Assembly (NCBI GenBank): GCA_902786725.1
Contig: CADADP010000002.1
Coordinates: forward strand, 1-64,000
Length of the DNA: 64,000 bases
Reading direction: 5' to 3'
Source: an uncultured Bacteroidales bacterium
Lineage (GTDB): Bacteria; Bacteroidota; Bacteroidia; Bacteroidales; Muribaculaceae
The notes under the pieces were generated by a model. That model was given only the letters and a program-made list of their open reading frames with translations. It was not told the origin of the DNA and did not search any database. The position numbers were made by a program, and so were the translations under genes. Below are positions 50,725 through 60,378 of this stretch, piece by piece. Every line of letters begins with the position of its first letter. Position 1 is the first letter of the stretch.

Positions 50725-52197
50725 TTAGCGGCTTCCGCCTGCCCACCACACATTCTCCGTGAAGATGTAACTTCCGGCTGCGTTTCCTGTGCCAAACGCG
50801 GCACTCACATTGGGATTCGACAGCACGTCGCTACTTCCGTACGGCAAGCGCAGCGGCCACGTACTTCCCGTCGATGCCGCGTTTTTGGGGTTCTTCAGCT
50901 CTATGTGGTTCTCTCCCAGAGCCTTGCATCGGCGAATGTCGTTATAGGCCTCGATTTGCTCATCGCGAACTTGCGACAGATACTTCTGCACCATTATCTC
51001 TTTCAGAGTCACAGGCAACGTGGCTATGTAAGATGCAGCCGACGAAGAGTCAAAGTCGGTGTAGCCGGGATCGCTGTTCTCAAAGTCGGCAAACGATGCT
51101 CGCACCGCAGTTTCAAAATCATCGCTCGCATCCAAGCCATTACGTGCCTTGCACTCGGCTAAGATGAAGTAGAGCTCCGACGCGCTCATCAGGTGGATTG
51201 TGGCCGCTCCGTTGTCAAGCCACGCAGGGGCGCCTACAAGGTACGTTTCGCCGGCTGCCACCGCATCACCGGGCGAGGCATATGTCACACCTGTACCCCA
51301 GAAGTCAAGGGCATACACATCCAGACGCGGATCGTTACGGTCAGCCATCAAATCGACCACTGTCTGCGAAGAGCCTGTGTAATAACGGCTCCAGAAGAAC
51401 GCGGCCCAGGGGTTATCGGTGCTCACTCCGTCAAACACATCCAGTTCAGCCCCGTCAAAGCCGGCCGCGATTGCCGCATTCGCTGCCTCTATGGCATCGT
51501 CATACGCCTTGGAGTCGCGCAAAGCCAAGTGCAGTTTGTAGCGTGCCTTCAGCGCGTAGGCGAGTCCTATCCACGCCTCATTGTTGCCGCCAAAGAGAAT
51601 ATCGCTCGAACCCACTGTTTGCACGCCCTCGCTCAGGTTTGTCACCGCGTCATCAAGCAAGTCGAATATCGACTTGTAGATGTCTTCCTGCTTATCAAGC
51701 TTGGGCTGCAGGTTATCAAGGCCTTTCAGCGCCTCACTATAGGGCACATCTCCATGAAGGTCGGTCAAGATTCCCAGGTTCAGAGCCATAAGCACTTGCG
51801 AGATACCACGAATATCGCTGCATCCTTCATTCATCTCACCGGCGTTACACTTGTCTATCGCCTCTTTGAGAGCGCGCATTGTGGAATATGTGGCATTCCA
51901 CTCATTGTTGAAGCAACTGCTGGCCGAGTACTCGTTGGTATTGCGAATCTCAGCATTCTTCAGCTGATTGTTGCCGGTACCGAACTCCTGCTCGGTAAAC
52001 GACGACACATACCATGCATAGTTTCCGCTCACTGTACTGTGCGCCGTGTTCATGATTGCTCCGGGAATGATATACTTTCCACTCACAATCTCGGCCGACG
52101 GATTGGCCTTATCCTCGTTGATGCGATCCATCAAGTCCTCGGAGCAAGCGGTAGCCGTCAGGGCTATCAATGCTATTGCTATATATTTCTTTATCAT
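50725..52197 (-). CDS. SusD/RagB-like outer-membrane lipoprotein
   Basis: This 490-aa protein has a lipoprotein signal (MIKKYIAIALIALTATAC, Cys at 18) followed by the SusD-like fold. It shows tetratricopeptide-type helices with LGILTDLHGDVPYSEAL, AWIGLAYALKARYKLHL, ASELYFILAECKARNG and YDDAIEAANAAI, and matches the SusD-like_2 group by length and order. It should sit on the outer face of the outer membrane and hand nutrients to the SusC-like porin upstream. The methionine at 52197 gives the cleaner signal peptide than the longer frame. No glycoside hydrolase gene is adjacent, so the substrate (glycan, peptide or cofactor) is not known. Confidence 0.9.
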   Translation of the reverse strand: MIKKYIAIALIALTATACSEDLMDRINEDKANPSAEIVSGKYIIPGAIMNTAHSTVSGNYAWYVSSFTEQEFGTGNNQLKNAEIRNTNEYSASSCFNNEWNATYSTMRALKEAIDKCNAGEMNEGCSDIRGISQVLMALNLGILTDLHGDVPYSEALKGLDNLQPKLDKQEDIYKSIFDLLDDAVTNLSEGVQTVGSSDILFGGNNEAWIGLAYALKARYKLHLALRDSKAYDDAIEAANAAIAAGFDGAELDVFDGVSTDNPWAAFFWSRYYTGSSQTVVDLMADRNDPRLDVYALDFWGTGVTYASPGDAVAAGETYLVGAPAWLDNGAATIHLMSASELYFILAECKARNGLDASDDFETAVRASFADFENSDPGYTDFDSSSAASYIATLPVTLKEIMVQKYLSQVRDEQIEAYNDIRRCKALGENHIELKNPKNAASTGSTWPLRLPYGSSDVLSNPNVSAAFGTGNAAGSYIFTENVWWAGGSR

Positions 52198-52252
52198 AGT
52201 CTTTTCGTTTTTTAGAGTGTTAAACATTTTTGTGCTATCATACTCCGTTGCA

Positions 52253-55200
52253 TCAGAACGTCACCTTGAAGCCTGCGCCATAACTCGACGTTGCAGGTAT
52301 CGAATAACGCTCAAAGTATCCACTCATATTTCCGTTGCTCTGCGACGACTCGGGGTCAAAGTTCGGCATCTTGGCCCAGATGAGAATGTTGCGCGCAAAC
52401 GCGTAAAGCGAGATGTCAAAGTTTCCTAACTTCGGCAGATTGTAGGTCAGCGTCACGTCGCGCAGTTTCAGGAAACTGCGGTCATACACTCCGGCCTCGG
52501 TAATGTCGTTATAGTACTGATAGTAATCCGACTTAGACACTTCCACCTCATTGGGCAGCCCTGTCGCCTCGTCTATTCCCTCGGCAATCATCGTTCCCTC
52601 GTGATATGGCAGCGACTGCTTGGTGGTTCCGAAGTAGTTCAGTGTCATGTTGGTTCCATGATACATCTTTCCGCCACGGCTCCAGTCCCATGTGGTGTTC
52701 AGGCTCACTCGCTTGTAATGGCCGCCCAGATTTATACCCAGCGTGAAGTCGGGTGAGCAGGCGCCCAGTTTCTGACTGTCGGCTGTGGCTTGGGGAAGTC
52801 CGTCCTTGAGAAGGAGCTGACCGTTCTCTGCACGCTTAAACGCGTAGCCATAGATAATAGGATACGTAGAACCGGCTTGAGCACGAACCTGTGGCTCCAC
52901 AAAGCCGCCCAGGAAGATACTCTCCACACCGGGAGCAAGCTCGTTAACGTAGTTCCACACGCGTGTAAAGTTCAGACCCAGCGACAGGTCATAGTCGCGT
53001 CCCTGAAGGATGTCGGCGTTGATGGCGAGCTCGTGCGACCACGTGGTCATCTTGCCGGCGTTGGTCAGCAATTCCTGATAACCTGCCGAACCGGAAATTG
53101 GCACAGCGAATATCTGGTCGGTGATGCGCTGATAACTCAGCGTATATTCCACGCGCAAGCGGTTCTTGAAGAAGTTCAAGTCGGCACCAAGTTCAAAGTT
53201 GCTCGTGTTCTGTGGCTTCAAGTCGGGATCATACTTCACCCAGTAGGGCATATAGCTCGAAATTCCGTTCAGTGGGAACGCCACCGGTGTGTATGTGTAC
53301 ATTCCGCTTCCGTAGCTCGGCGCCAAGTAGTAGTCACGATAGTAGTGACCGGCCTGGCCCACCTGAGCATAACTTGCACGCAGCTTTCCGTAACTCAGCA
53401 CGCTGTTCCTCAAGCCTTCCAACTCGGTGAACACCCAGCCCAGCGACACCGACGGATAGAAGAACGAGCGGTTGCCGCGTGGCATCGACGACACTATGTC
53501 TTCACGACCGGTTACCGTCAGGTACAGCTGGTTCTTGAACGCCAACGTTGCCTGACCGAAGAAACCCACCGTACGCGATTTGGCCTCATACTCTTCGCCA
53601 TAAGTTATCTGGCTCGCATTCACCAGCTTGGGGAATCCGTAGTAATTAAAGTTGTTTCCATCGGTCTCCGATATGCGCATGTTATCGTGATTGATTTCGT
53701 TACCCAGCATCACGTTCAAGTCGAACGAGTCGCTCAACTTTGCGTCCAAAGTGGCCGTAAGCAGGTTGTTGAACGTGTTGTTACGCAGGTTCATCACCTC
53801 TATGTTACCTGTGAATTGCGAACGGCCTGTGTAGGCATCGTTATACCTTTCCTGAACGTTACGGTTGTTGGTGGTGTAAATATCCACACCGGCCTGCTCG
53901 CGGAACGTGAGCTTCAGGTTCTCGTTGCTCAACTTGGGCGAGAACTCCAGATAAGCGTTTCCGAAGAAGCGGTTGGTACTACGGTTATACTCATTGTTCT
54001 TGGCCCACCAGTAGGGATTGTTGAAATTCGTGGAACGGAACGATAACTGAGCCGACGGATCAGGACTCACAAGGCCCTTCAGGTTATACTCGGCCGGAGC
54101 CGCGTAAACCACGTTCACCAGTCCGTCGTTGGCACCGGGAGCCGTGTTCACGTTGCTGCTGCTGTAGTTACCGCTGAAGCCGGTCTTCCATTGGTCGTTA
54201 ATCTCCCAATCAACCAGACCGCGGCCTCCCCAACGGGTCATGCTCGTACCGGGCATGATTCCTTTCTGATAACTGTTGCTCAATCCGAACGAGTAGTTGA
54301 TGTTCTCTTTCTTCTGGCTGATGTTCACCGATGCGTTCTCGGTATATCCGCCACTGAAGTAATCGCCCACGTTATCGTAGATTTGCGGCGTTTGCCAGCT
54401 GCTCAGCCCGCCAATGCCCCACTTGGGATTGTAATACTGGCCTGCGCTACCGCCGGATCCTGCTTTAGCACCGCCATAACCATAATCCGTATCCTTTGGC
54501 AGGTCGCTTATCTTGGGACCCCAAGTCATGGAACTCGTAGGATTATAGCCGGTCACTGTGCCGTCATCGTTATACTCAAAATAATTTCCCTGTGCATACT
54601 CGGTCTGACGCTTGAACTTGCGCGACAGGCGGTCGGCACTCATGTTGAAGTTTATAGTCACAGTGGGCTTGGTGCTGTTGAGCTTGCCTCGCTTGGTGGT
54701 TATCACTATCACACCGTTCGACGCGCGAATACCATATAGCGCACTCGCGGCCTGACCCTTAAGCACATTGATGCTCTCAATGTCATCGGGGTTGATGTCC
54801 AACGCGCGGTTAGGATAGTCAGCGCCTGTCACACTCTGACCGGTCGAGTAGTCCGACGACGATGCGATAGGCATTCCGTCTATCACATATAGCGGTGTGT
54901 TATTGCCGTCAAACGAGCGGGCACCACGTATCACTATCTGCGACGATGCGCCGGGAGCGCCCGACGACTGACGGATGTCAACACCCGTAAGCTTACCCTG
55001 GATGGCACTCGCCAGTGATGCCGTTCCTTTAGTGTTCAGGTCATCGGCGTTAAGGTTCTGAGCATTATAACCCAGAGCCTTGCGCTCACGCTTCACACCC
55101 ATTGCCGTCACCACAATCTCGTCTAGGCTCGATTCCATGTTCTCCAGTACAACCACAACGTTGTCCTCGGCCAATACTTGCTTGGTGGTCATACCCACGT

Positions 55201-55423
55201 AAGACACGTTGATATACTTCACCTTTTCGTTAATCGTAAGGGTGAACCGTCCCGAGGCATCGGTCGATGTTCCGGCTCGTGAGCCCACAGCTTGAACCGT
55301 GGCCCCAAGTAGCGGCTCGTTGTCACCCCCATAAATCACTTGCCCGTTGATGGTGCGATTCTGAGACATCGCACAAATCGTAATCGAGCATACTGCAATT
55401 AGTAGGAATAGTAGTCTCTTCAT
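52253..55423 (-). CDS. SusC/RagA-like TonB-dependent outer-membrane transporter
   Basis: This 1056-aa protein has a signal peptide (MKRLLFLLIAVCSITICAMS), an N-terminal carboxypeptidase-like beta domain (INGQVIYGGDNEPLLGATV, DASGRFTLTINEKVKYI), the TonB box/plug region (LDEIVVTAMGVKRERKALGY, DLNTKGTASLASAIQGKLTG, GASSQIVIRGARSFDGNNTP, and LKGQAASALYGIRASNGVI) and a 22-strand barrel ending in the aromatic YGAGFKVTF. It is the energised channel that works with the SusD-like lipoprotein, 55 bases downstream. The start at 55423 is preferred over a longer frame that would cross the promoter. No linked sensor or sigma factor is present. Confidence 0.93.
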   Translation of the reverse strand: MKRLLFLLIAVCSITICAMSQNRTINGQVIYGGDNEPLLGATVQAVGSRAGTSTDASGRFTLTINEKVKYINVSYVGMTTKQVLAEDNVVVVLENMESSLDEIVVTAMGVKRERKALGYNAQNLNADDLNTKGTASLASAIQGKLTGVDIRQSSGAPGASSQIVIRGARSFDGNNTPLYVIDGMPIASSSDYSTGQSVTGADYPNRALDINPDDIESINVLKGQAASALYGIRASNGVIVITTKRGKLNSTKPTVTINFNMSADRLSRKFKRQTEYAQGNYFEYNDDGTVTGYNPTSSMTWGPKISDLPKDTDYGYGGAKAGSGGSAGQYYNPKWGIGGLSSWQTPQIYDNVGDYFSGGYTENASVNISQKKENINYSFGLSNSYQKGIMPGTSMTRWGGRGLVDWEINDQWKTGFSGNYSSSNVNTAPGANDGLVNVVYAAPAEYNLKGLVSPDPSAQLSFRSTNFNNPYWWAKNNEYNRSTNRFFGNAYLEFSPKLSNENLKLTFREQAGVDIYTTNNRNVQERYNDAYTGRSQFTGNIEVMNLRNNTFNNLLTATLDAKLSDSFDLNVMLGNEINHDNMRISETDGNNFNYYGFPKLVNASQITYGEEYEAKSRTVGFFGQATLAFKNQLYLTVTGREDIVSSMPRGNRSFFYPSVSLGWVFTELEGLRNSVLSYGKLRASYAQVGQAGHYYRDYYLAPSYGSGMYTYTPVAFPLNGISSYMPYWVKYDPDLKPQNTSNFELGADLNFFKNRLRVEYTLSYQRITDQIFAVPISGSAGYQELLTNAGKMTTWSHELAINADILQGRDYDLSLGLNFTRVWNYVNELAPGVESIFLGGFVEPQVRAQAGSTYPIIYGYAFKRAENGQLLLKDGLPQATADSQKLGACSPDFTLGINLGGHYKRVSLNTTWDWSRGGKMYHGTNMTLNYFGTTKQSLPYHEGTMIAEGIDEATGLPNEVEVSKSDYYQYYNDITEAGVYDRSFLKLRDVTLTYNLPKLGNFDISLYAFARNILIWAKMPNFDPESSQSNGNMSGYFERYSIPATSSYGAGFKVTF

Positions 55424-55537
55424 ACAGTAAATCCTTTTTAAATTAATAATTCTTTTATTTCTCTCTCGTGCGCTCCAATCAATCGCGATTGTAGCTATTT
55501 TATTTGATTGCTTAAAATCCGGAACAAAATCCGGTGG

Positions 55538-55570
55538 CAAAATTAGCAAATACCCACGCAATGCGCCAAA
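55538..55570 (-). promoter_or_regulatory. Promoter of the SusC/SusD operon
   Basis: On the minus strand TTTG (55567-55570), 21 bases, TAATTTTG (55538-55545). The leader to the start codon is about 110 bases. Direct repeats AAAATCCGG lie just inside it (about 55514 and 55526). Confidence 0.7.
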
Positions 55571-55766
55571 ACAATTAATATTTTTAACCAAATACCACAT
55601 TTTACCTGAACTTTTTTATTTGTATGTCGCAAAATTGTGTTAAAAAACATAATAATTTAACACTTTCCGGCTAACACCCTACGCTCTAAGCTATTAGCAA
55701 GTTAAGTCTTGGCCACGCCTACTTCGCATTGCACTAAAAGGCGCAACTCGCCCTCTTTCTTCCCGG

Positions 55767-55798
55767 CAAAGTTACTCTATCCACGCCCCGTTGTCAAT
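55767..55798 (-). promoter_or_regulatory. Second minus-strand promoter upstream of SusC
   Basis: On the minus strand ATTG (55795-55798), 20 bases, TAACTTTG (55767-55774). It could drive a longer SusC leader or a separate RNA of up to 200 nt that includes a GTGTTAAA/TTTAACAC hairpin (about 55636-55662). Nothing else was recognised in the 636-base gap. Confidence 0.35.
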
Positions 55799-55909
55799 GT
55801 CATTTTCTGCGTTCTCTCCAACCCTCGTTAAATAAGCATCTTACACCTGCCTTTTGCGCCCGCTTTTCGTCTCTCGCGGGGTTAAATATCACTAAATCCA
55901 CACATTCTG

Positions 55910-55941
55910 TTTCAGTGATTTTGAGAAAATTACTATCTTTG
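55910..55941 (+). promoter_or_regulatory. Promoter of the DUF2723 gene
   Basis: TTTC (55910-55913), 20 bases, TATCTTTG (55934-55941). The -33 box has one mismatch. The leader is about 110 bases. Confidence 0.65.
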
Positions 55942-56059
55942 CAAAATTATACGGTTTACGACTTCTCTTTTTTAGCGCGTCAAATGGCTACGGCCATAAC
56001 ACGCACCAAATTAGCAAGAAGCTCGAAATCAAATATTTATACTTTCATATCACAAAACG

Positions 56060-59000
56060 ATGAGAAAATATAACATCATCAACAATTCTCTCGGGTGGCT
56101 CACTTTCCTAATTGCCGCTGTGACATATATGCTCACTCTTGAGCCCACAGCCAGCTTCTGGGACTGCCCGGAATTTATCGCTCAGGGATACAAACTCGAA
56201 ATCGGACACCCACCCGGCAACCCCATCTTCATCTTAGTGGCTCGATTCGCCACACTTTTCGCCGGCGGTAACGTGGAACTCGTTTCGGTTTGCGTCAACG
56301 CCATGTCGGCTCTGCTTAGCGCTGCCACAATCCTGCTTCTGTTCTGGACCATCACACACCTCGTGAAGCGTCTCATGATCACTAACGGAGAGGAAGACAA
56401 CATATCGCTGGCGCAGTACATCGTCATTATGGGTAGTGGACTGGCAGGAGCTCTGGCATACACCTGGAGCGACACTTTCTGGTACTCGGCGGTCGAAGCC
56501 GAAGTCTATGCCTTCTCATCGTTCTGCACAGCACTGGTGTTCTGGCTAATCCTTAAGTGGGAAAACCGTGCCGACAACCCGCAGAGCGACCGATACATCA
56601 TCCTCATCGCCTACGTCTTCGGTATCTCGCTGGGTGTGCACTTGCTTAACCTGCTATGCATACCGGCCATAGTGCTCATCTACTACTATCGCAAGTGGAA
56701 ACAGACATCGGCCAAAGGCTCGCTCGTGGCCCTGCTAATCTCGTTCGTTATCATTGTCTTGATTCTTTACGGACTGGAACCGGGATTCGTGGAACTGGCT
56801 CAATACTTCGAACTACTGTTCGTCAACTCTCTCGGACTTCCGTTCAACTCCGGCACCGTGGCCTACGCATTGCTCACACTGGCCGCCATGTCTTTCACTC
56901 TGTTCTGCATCTACACCGGCAAGAACGAGGCACTCATTAAAGTCATGTTCGGCCTGAGCATCATCCTCTCGGGCATACCGTTCATCGGCGATAGCCTCAT
57001 TATACCGTTCGTGCTAATCGTGGCACTGGCCGTGTGGCTGTTTAAGTTCTGCAAATACATTCCCAAGCGCATATTCGCCAACGTGGTGTGGTGCATCCTC
57101 ATGATTTTCATCGGTTTCTCTTCCTACGGTCTTATTATCATCCGTAGCAATGCCAACACTCCGCTCGACGAAAACTCGCCCAATAGCCCATTCGCGCTGC
57201 AAAGCTACCTTAGCCGCGAACAGTACGGAAAGTCGCCGCTTCTCTACGGCCAGACGTTCAACTCCACCGTGGTCTATCAGACGCAACCCGACGGCAACAA
57301 CAAGCCCTGGGTGCGCACAGGCCGCACGTTATATGCCCGTGAGGTGAAAAAAGACGCCTCCCAGCCCGACCGTTACGTGGCCATCGGAACTGCTCAGGAC
57401 TACCGATATAACCCTGAACTCAACATGCTCTTCCCGCGCATCTACGACCCGGGACACGCTCGCGAATACACCGAGTGGCTGGGGCTCGAAGGCGAAATGG
57501 TCGAAGCCACCACTCTCATCGACCGCGACGGCAATTCCATTCAAAAGGAGATGAAACTCAAGCCCACAATGCTCGAGAACCTTCGTTTCTTCATTGAATA
57601 CCAACTCAATTACATGTACTGGCGATATTTCATGTGGAACTTCGTCGGACGCCAAAACGACGTTCAGGGTATGGGCGAAATCACACAGGGCAACTGGATT
57701 TCGGGCATCCCATTCTTCGACAATCTGCGACTGGGCGACCAGAGTCTGCTGCCAAGCGACCTCGGCTCCGGCAACAAGGGACATAACGTCTTTTTCATGC
57801 TACCGTTGCTGCTGGGCATCATAGGACTGCTCTGGCAAGCCTACCGCGGAAAACGTGGCATCGAGCAGTTCTGGGTCATTTTCTTCCTCTTCTTCATGAC
57901 GGGTATCGCCATCGTGATGTACCTTAACCAAACTCCGAGCCAACCGCGCGAACGCGACTACGCATATGCCGGCTCCTTCTACGCCTTCGCCATCTGGATC
58001 GGCATGGGCGTGGCAGGACTCTGGCACTTGGGTATGAGCCTGCTTAAGCCTAAGAGCAAGAAGAAAACGGAAACGGCAACATACAAGGTCCCCAACACCG
58101 CTCCGGCACCCGAAAAAAGCAACCACAATGCCGCCATTGGCATGGCATTAGCAGCTGCCGTGATAGGTCTGCTCATTCCTCTGCAAATGGTGAGCCAAAC
58201 GTGGGACGACCACGACCGCTCCGGCCGATACGCGGCACGCGACTTCGGGCGCAACTACCTCACCAGCGCCGGACCTAACGGTATTATTTTCTGCAACGGC
58301 GACAACGACACCTTCCCTCTCTGGTACAATCAGGAAGTGGAAGGCTACCGCACCGACGTGCGCGTGGTGAACCTGAGTTACCTATCCACCGACTGGTACA
58401 TATCACAACTCCAGCGTGCCGCCTACGACTCCAAGCCCCTGCCTATGCAGGCCGGCAATGACACCTATGCCTACGACGCGCACCAGTACAACTATTTCAT
58501 AGCCCCCGACACCAGCAAGTGGGTACCGGCAACACTTGCTCTGCGCGAGCTATACAGCCCCGAAAGCAGCAACAACATCTATGGCGTGGCCGAACTTGAA
58601 TACCCACTGGTCTTCATGGCAGTGGACAAGGACGCCGCTGTGAAGCAAAACATAGTGCCTGCCACACAACGCCACATGATGGAAGACGCACTGCACACCA
58701 ATCTTCTCAGACTCGGAGGCAGCGGCCTCACTGCCAGCCAGGTGATGTGTCTCGACATCATCGCCTCCAGCATTGAGCAGGGATGGAAACGACCGTGCTA
58801 CTTCGCCATGACTGTCCCTGATAGTTACTATTTGGGACTCACCCCCTACCTGCGCAACACAGGCATGTGCTACCAGGTGACGCCGCTCTTCAGCGAGTCG
58901 CCCACAGGAGATGTGCAGTGCAACACCGACGTGATGTACGACAACATCAAGAACAAGTTCCTCTGGGGCGGACTCGACAAGGCCGAGCCGGGTACCATCT

Positions 59001-59614
59001 ACCTCGACGAGACCGTGCGACGCATGGTGCAGACCGTGCGCACGTCCATGATGTGCCTCGCCGTTGACCTCGCTTATGAAGGCTATGCGGGACAGCGGGC
59101 TAAAGATAGCGGCAAGACCGAGTTTATGGGACAGCCGGTGGATAAGTACATCGCCGACCGATTCGCCAAGTCTATGGAAGTCCTTACGATGATGGAAAAG
59201 AAACTGCCGGCCAAAGCATGCCCATACTCCATCACTATAGGCGAGCGGCTCGTGCAAGCCTACAACTTCCTGGGTGAGCACTCTGGCAACAAGAAGGCCA
59301 AGGAGCGCGCCATCAAGGTGCTGGAAAGCGAAATCATGCACTTCGCCGAGTATTCTCGATTCTACCAGACTCTCGACTCATCGCTCTACTCCAGAATCAC
59401 CAATATGGACAAATATATCGACCAGCGCTACCTGCCCGAACTGATTAATTTCTATAGCCGCATCAACGCCGACGGTGTGGAAACGCTACTCAACAAACTC
59501 GCTGCCATGGGCTTGAGTCTGGAGCGGCTACATTCAGTCCTTAGTCAGCAAGACGGAGCTCCCGATGAGCAACACTCCGACGTAGCCGACATCGTAGCCG
59601 ACACCACGCATTAA
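56060..59614 (+). CDS. DUF2723 polytopic membrane protein, PMT-like glycosyltransferase
   Basis: This 1184-aa protein has an N-terminal membrane region (about 10-350) with at least ten transmembrane helices and early motifs LTLEPTASFWDCPEFIAQGYKLEIGHPPGNP, of which the aspartate and the HPPGNP loop recall GT-C glycosyltransferases. A middle section with more helices (about 590-660 and 690-710) and a long periplasmic C-terminal half with GIIFCNGDNDTFPLWYNQE follow. Family knowledge: DUF2723/TMEM260-type proteins are thought to be lipid-linked sugar-dependent O-mannosyltransferases, and Bacteroidetes use related enzymes in periplasmic protein O-glycosylation. Enzymatic activity is inferred. It is followed by a strong terminator and a deacetylase gene. 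Confidence 0.87.
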   Translation: MRKYNIINNSLGWLTFLIAAVTYMLTLEPTASFWDCPEFIAQGYKLEIGHPPGNPIFILVARFATLFAGGNVELVSVCVNAMSALLSAATILLLFWTITHLVKRLMITNGEEDNISLAQYIVIMGSGLAGALAYTWSDTFWYSAVEAEVYAFSSFCTALVFWLILKWENRADNPQSDRYIILIAYVFGISLGVHLLNLLCIPAIVLIYYYRKWKQTSAKGSLVALLISFVIIVLILYGLEPGFVELAQYFELLFVNSLGLPFNSGTVAYALLTLAAMSFTLFCIYTGKNEALIKVMFGLSIILSGIPFIGDSLIIPFVLIVALAVWLFKFCKYIPKRIFANVVWCILMIFIGFSSYGLIIIRSNANTPLDENSPNSPFALQSYLSREQYGKSPLLYGQTFNSTVVYQTQPDGNNKPWVRTGRTLYAREVKKDASQPDRYVAIGTAQDYRYNPELNMLFPRIYDPGHAREYTEWLGLEGEMVEATTLIDRDGNSIQKEMKLKPTMLENLRFFIEYQLNYMYWRYFMWNFVGRQNDVQGMGEITQGNWISGIPFFDNLRLGDQSLLPSDLGSGNKGHNVFFMLPLLLGIIGLLWQAYRGKRGIEQFWVIFFLFFMTGIAIVMYLNQTPSQPRERDYAYAGSFYAFAIWIGMGVAGLWHLGMSLLKPKSKKKTETATYKVPNTAPAPEKSNHNAAIGMALAAAVIGLLIPLQMVSQTWDDHDRSGRYAARDFGRNYLTSAGPNGIIFCNGDNDTFPLWYNQEVEGYRTDVRVVNLSYLSTDWYISQLQRAAYDSKPLPMQAGNDTYAYDAHQYNYFIAPDTSKWVPATLALRELYSPESSNNIYGVAELEYPLVFMAVDKDAAVKQNIVPATQRHMMEDALHTNLLRLGGSGLTASQVMCLDIIASSIEQGWKRPCYFAMTVPDSYYLGLTPYLRNTGMCYQVTPLFSESPTGDVQCNTDVMYDNIKNKFLWGGLDKAEPGTIYLDETVRRMVQTVRTSMMCLAVDLAYEGYAGQRAKDSGKTEFMGQPVDKYIADRFAKSMEVLTMMEKKLPAKACPYSITIGERLVQAYNFLGEHSGNKKAKERAIKVLESEIMHFAEYSRFYQTLDSSLYSRITNMDKYIDQRYLPELINFYSRINADGVETLLNKLAAMGLSLERLHSVLSQQDGAPDEQHSDVADIVADTTH

Positions 59615-59632
59615 ATCAGGCTATAATCACAC

Positions 59633-59667
59633 GGGAACGCCCGGCAATACCGGGCGCTCCCTTTATT
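59633..59667 (+). terminator. Terminator of the DUF2723 gene
   Basis: GGGAACGCCCGG (59633-59644) pairs with CCGGGCGCTCCC (59650-59661) apart from one mismatch, with a five-base loop and then TTTATT. It lies 18 bases after the stop codon. Confidence 0.8.
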
Positions 59668-59707
59668 AAAAACCCTAAACCACAAAAAACCGAAACAGCT
59701 ACTGCCC

Positions 59708-60328
59708 ATGTTTGTCGAACGACCGCCTCTACTCTACCGTATGCTCTTCCCGGAAACCATCTGGAGAATCCACAAGAAAGAGCACACCGTATATCTCACA
59801 TTCGACGACGGACCCATTCCCGAAGTCACACCCTGGGTGCTCGACACACTCGACAAATATGGCGTTAAGGCCACTTTCTTCGTCGTGGGCGACAATGTGG
59901 CCCGCAACCCGGAACTCTATCAGGAAATTCTGCGACGCGGGCACTCGGTGGGCAACCACACCATGACCCACATTCAAGGCGCAAAAGTATCCACCAGGAA
60001 ATATCTCCACGACGTGTTCCGCGCCGTGGAACACATCCACTCCACACTCTTCAGACCACCCCATGGTCTCATACGCTTCGGACAGTCGTTCGTGCTACGC
60101 TCACACTTCACCATCATCATGTATGACTTGGTCACTCGCGACTACAGCAAGAAGCTAACCGGAGAGCAGGTGCTCGATAACGTGAAGAGATATGCACGCA
60201 ACGGCTCCATCATCGTCTTCCACGATTCGCTAAAGGCCGAAAAAAACATGAAATACGCCTTGCCGCGAGCCATCGAGTGGCTGCAACAACAAGGTTACAA
60301 GTTCAGTGCCATCAAGGTGCCTGAATAA
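59708..60328 (+). CDS. Polysaccharide deacetylase
   Basis: This 206-aa protein is a NodB-type deacetylase. Motif 1 is YLTFDDGPIPEVTPW (catalytic and metal-binding aspartates), motif 2 is GHSVGNHTMTH with the metal-binding HxxxH, motif 3 is LFRPPHGLIR (usually RPPYG), and the C-terminal IVFHDSLKAEKNM supplies the last His. It removes acetyl or N-acetyl groups from a polysaccharide such as peptidoglycan or exopolysaccharide. No signal peptide is evident, so export would need another route or the protein acts in the cytoplasm. It lies just after the DUF2723 terminator. Confidence 0.9.
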   Translation: MFVERPPLLYRMLFPETIWRIHKKEHTVYLTFDDGPIPEVTPWVLDTLDKYGVKATFFVVGDNVARNPELYQEILRRGHSVGNHTMTHIQGAKVSTRKYLHDVFRAVEHIHSTLFRPPHGLIRFGQSFVLRSHFTIIMYDLVTRDYSKKLTGEQVLDNVKRYARNGSIIVFHDSLKAEKNMKYALPRAIEWLQQQGYKFSAIKVPE

Positions 60329-60378
60329 TCGCCGGCAAATAGCCAACTTCCTCTACTGACACAAAATCACCCCACTCC

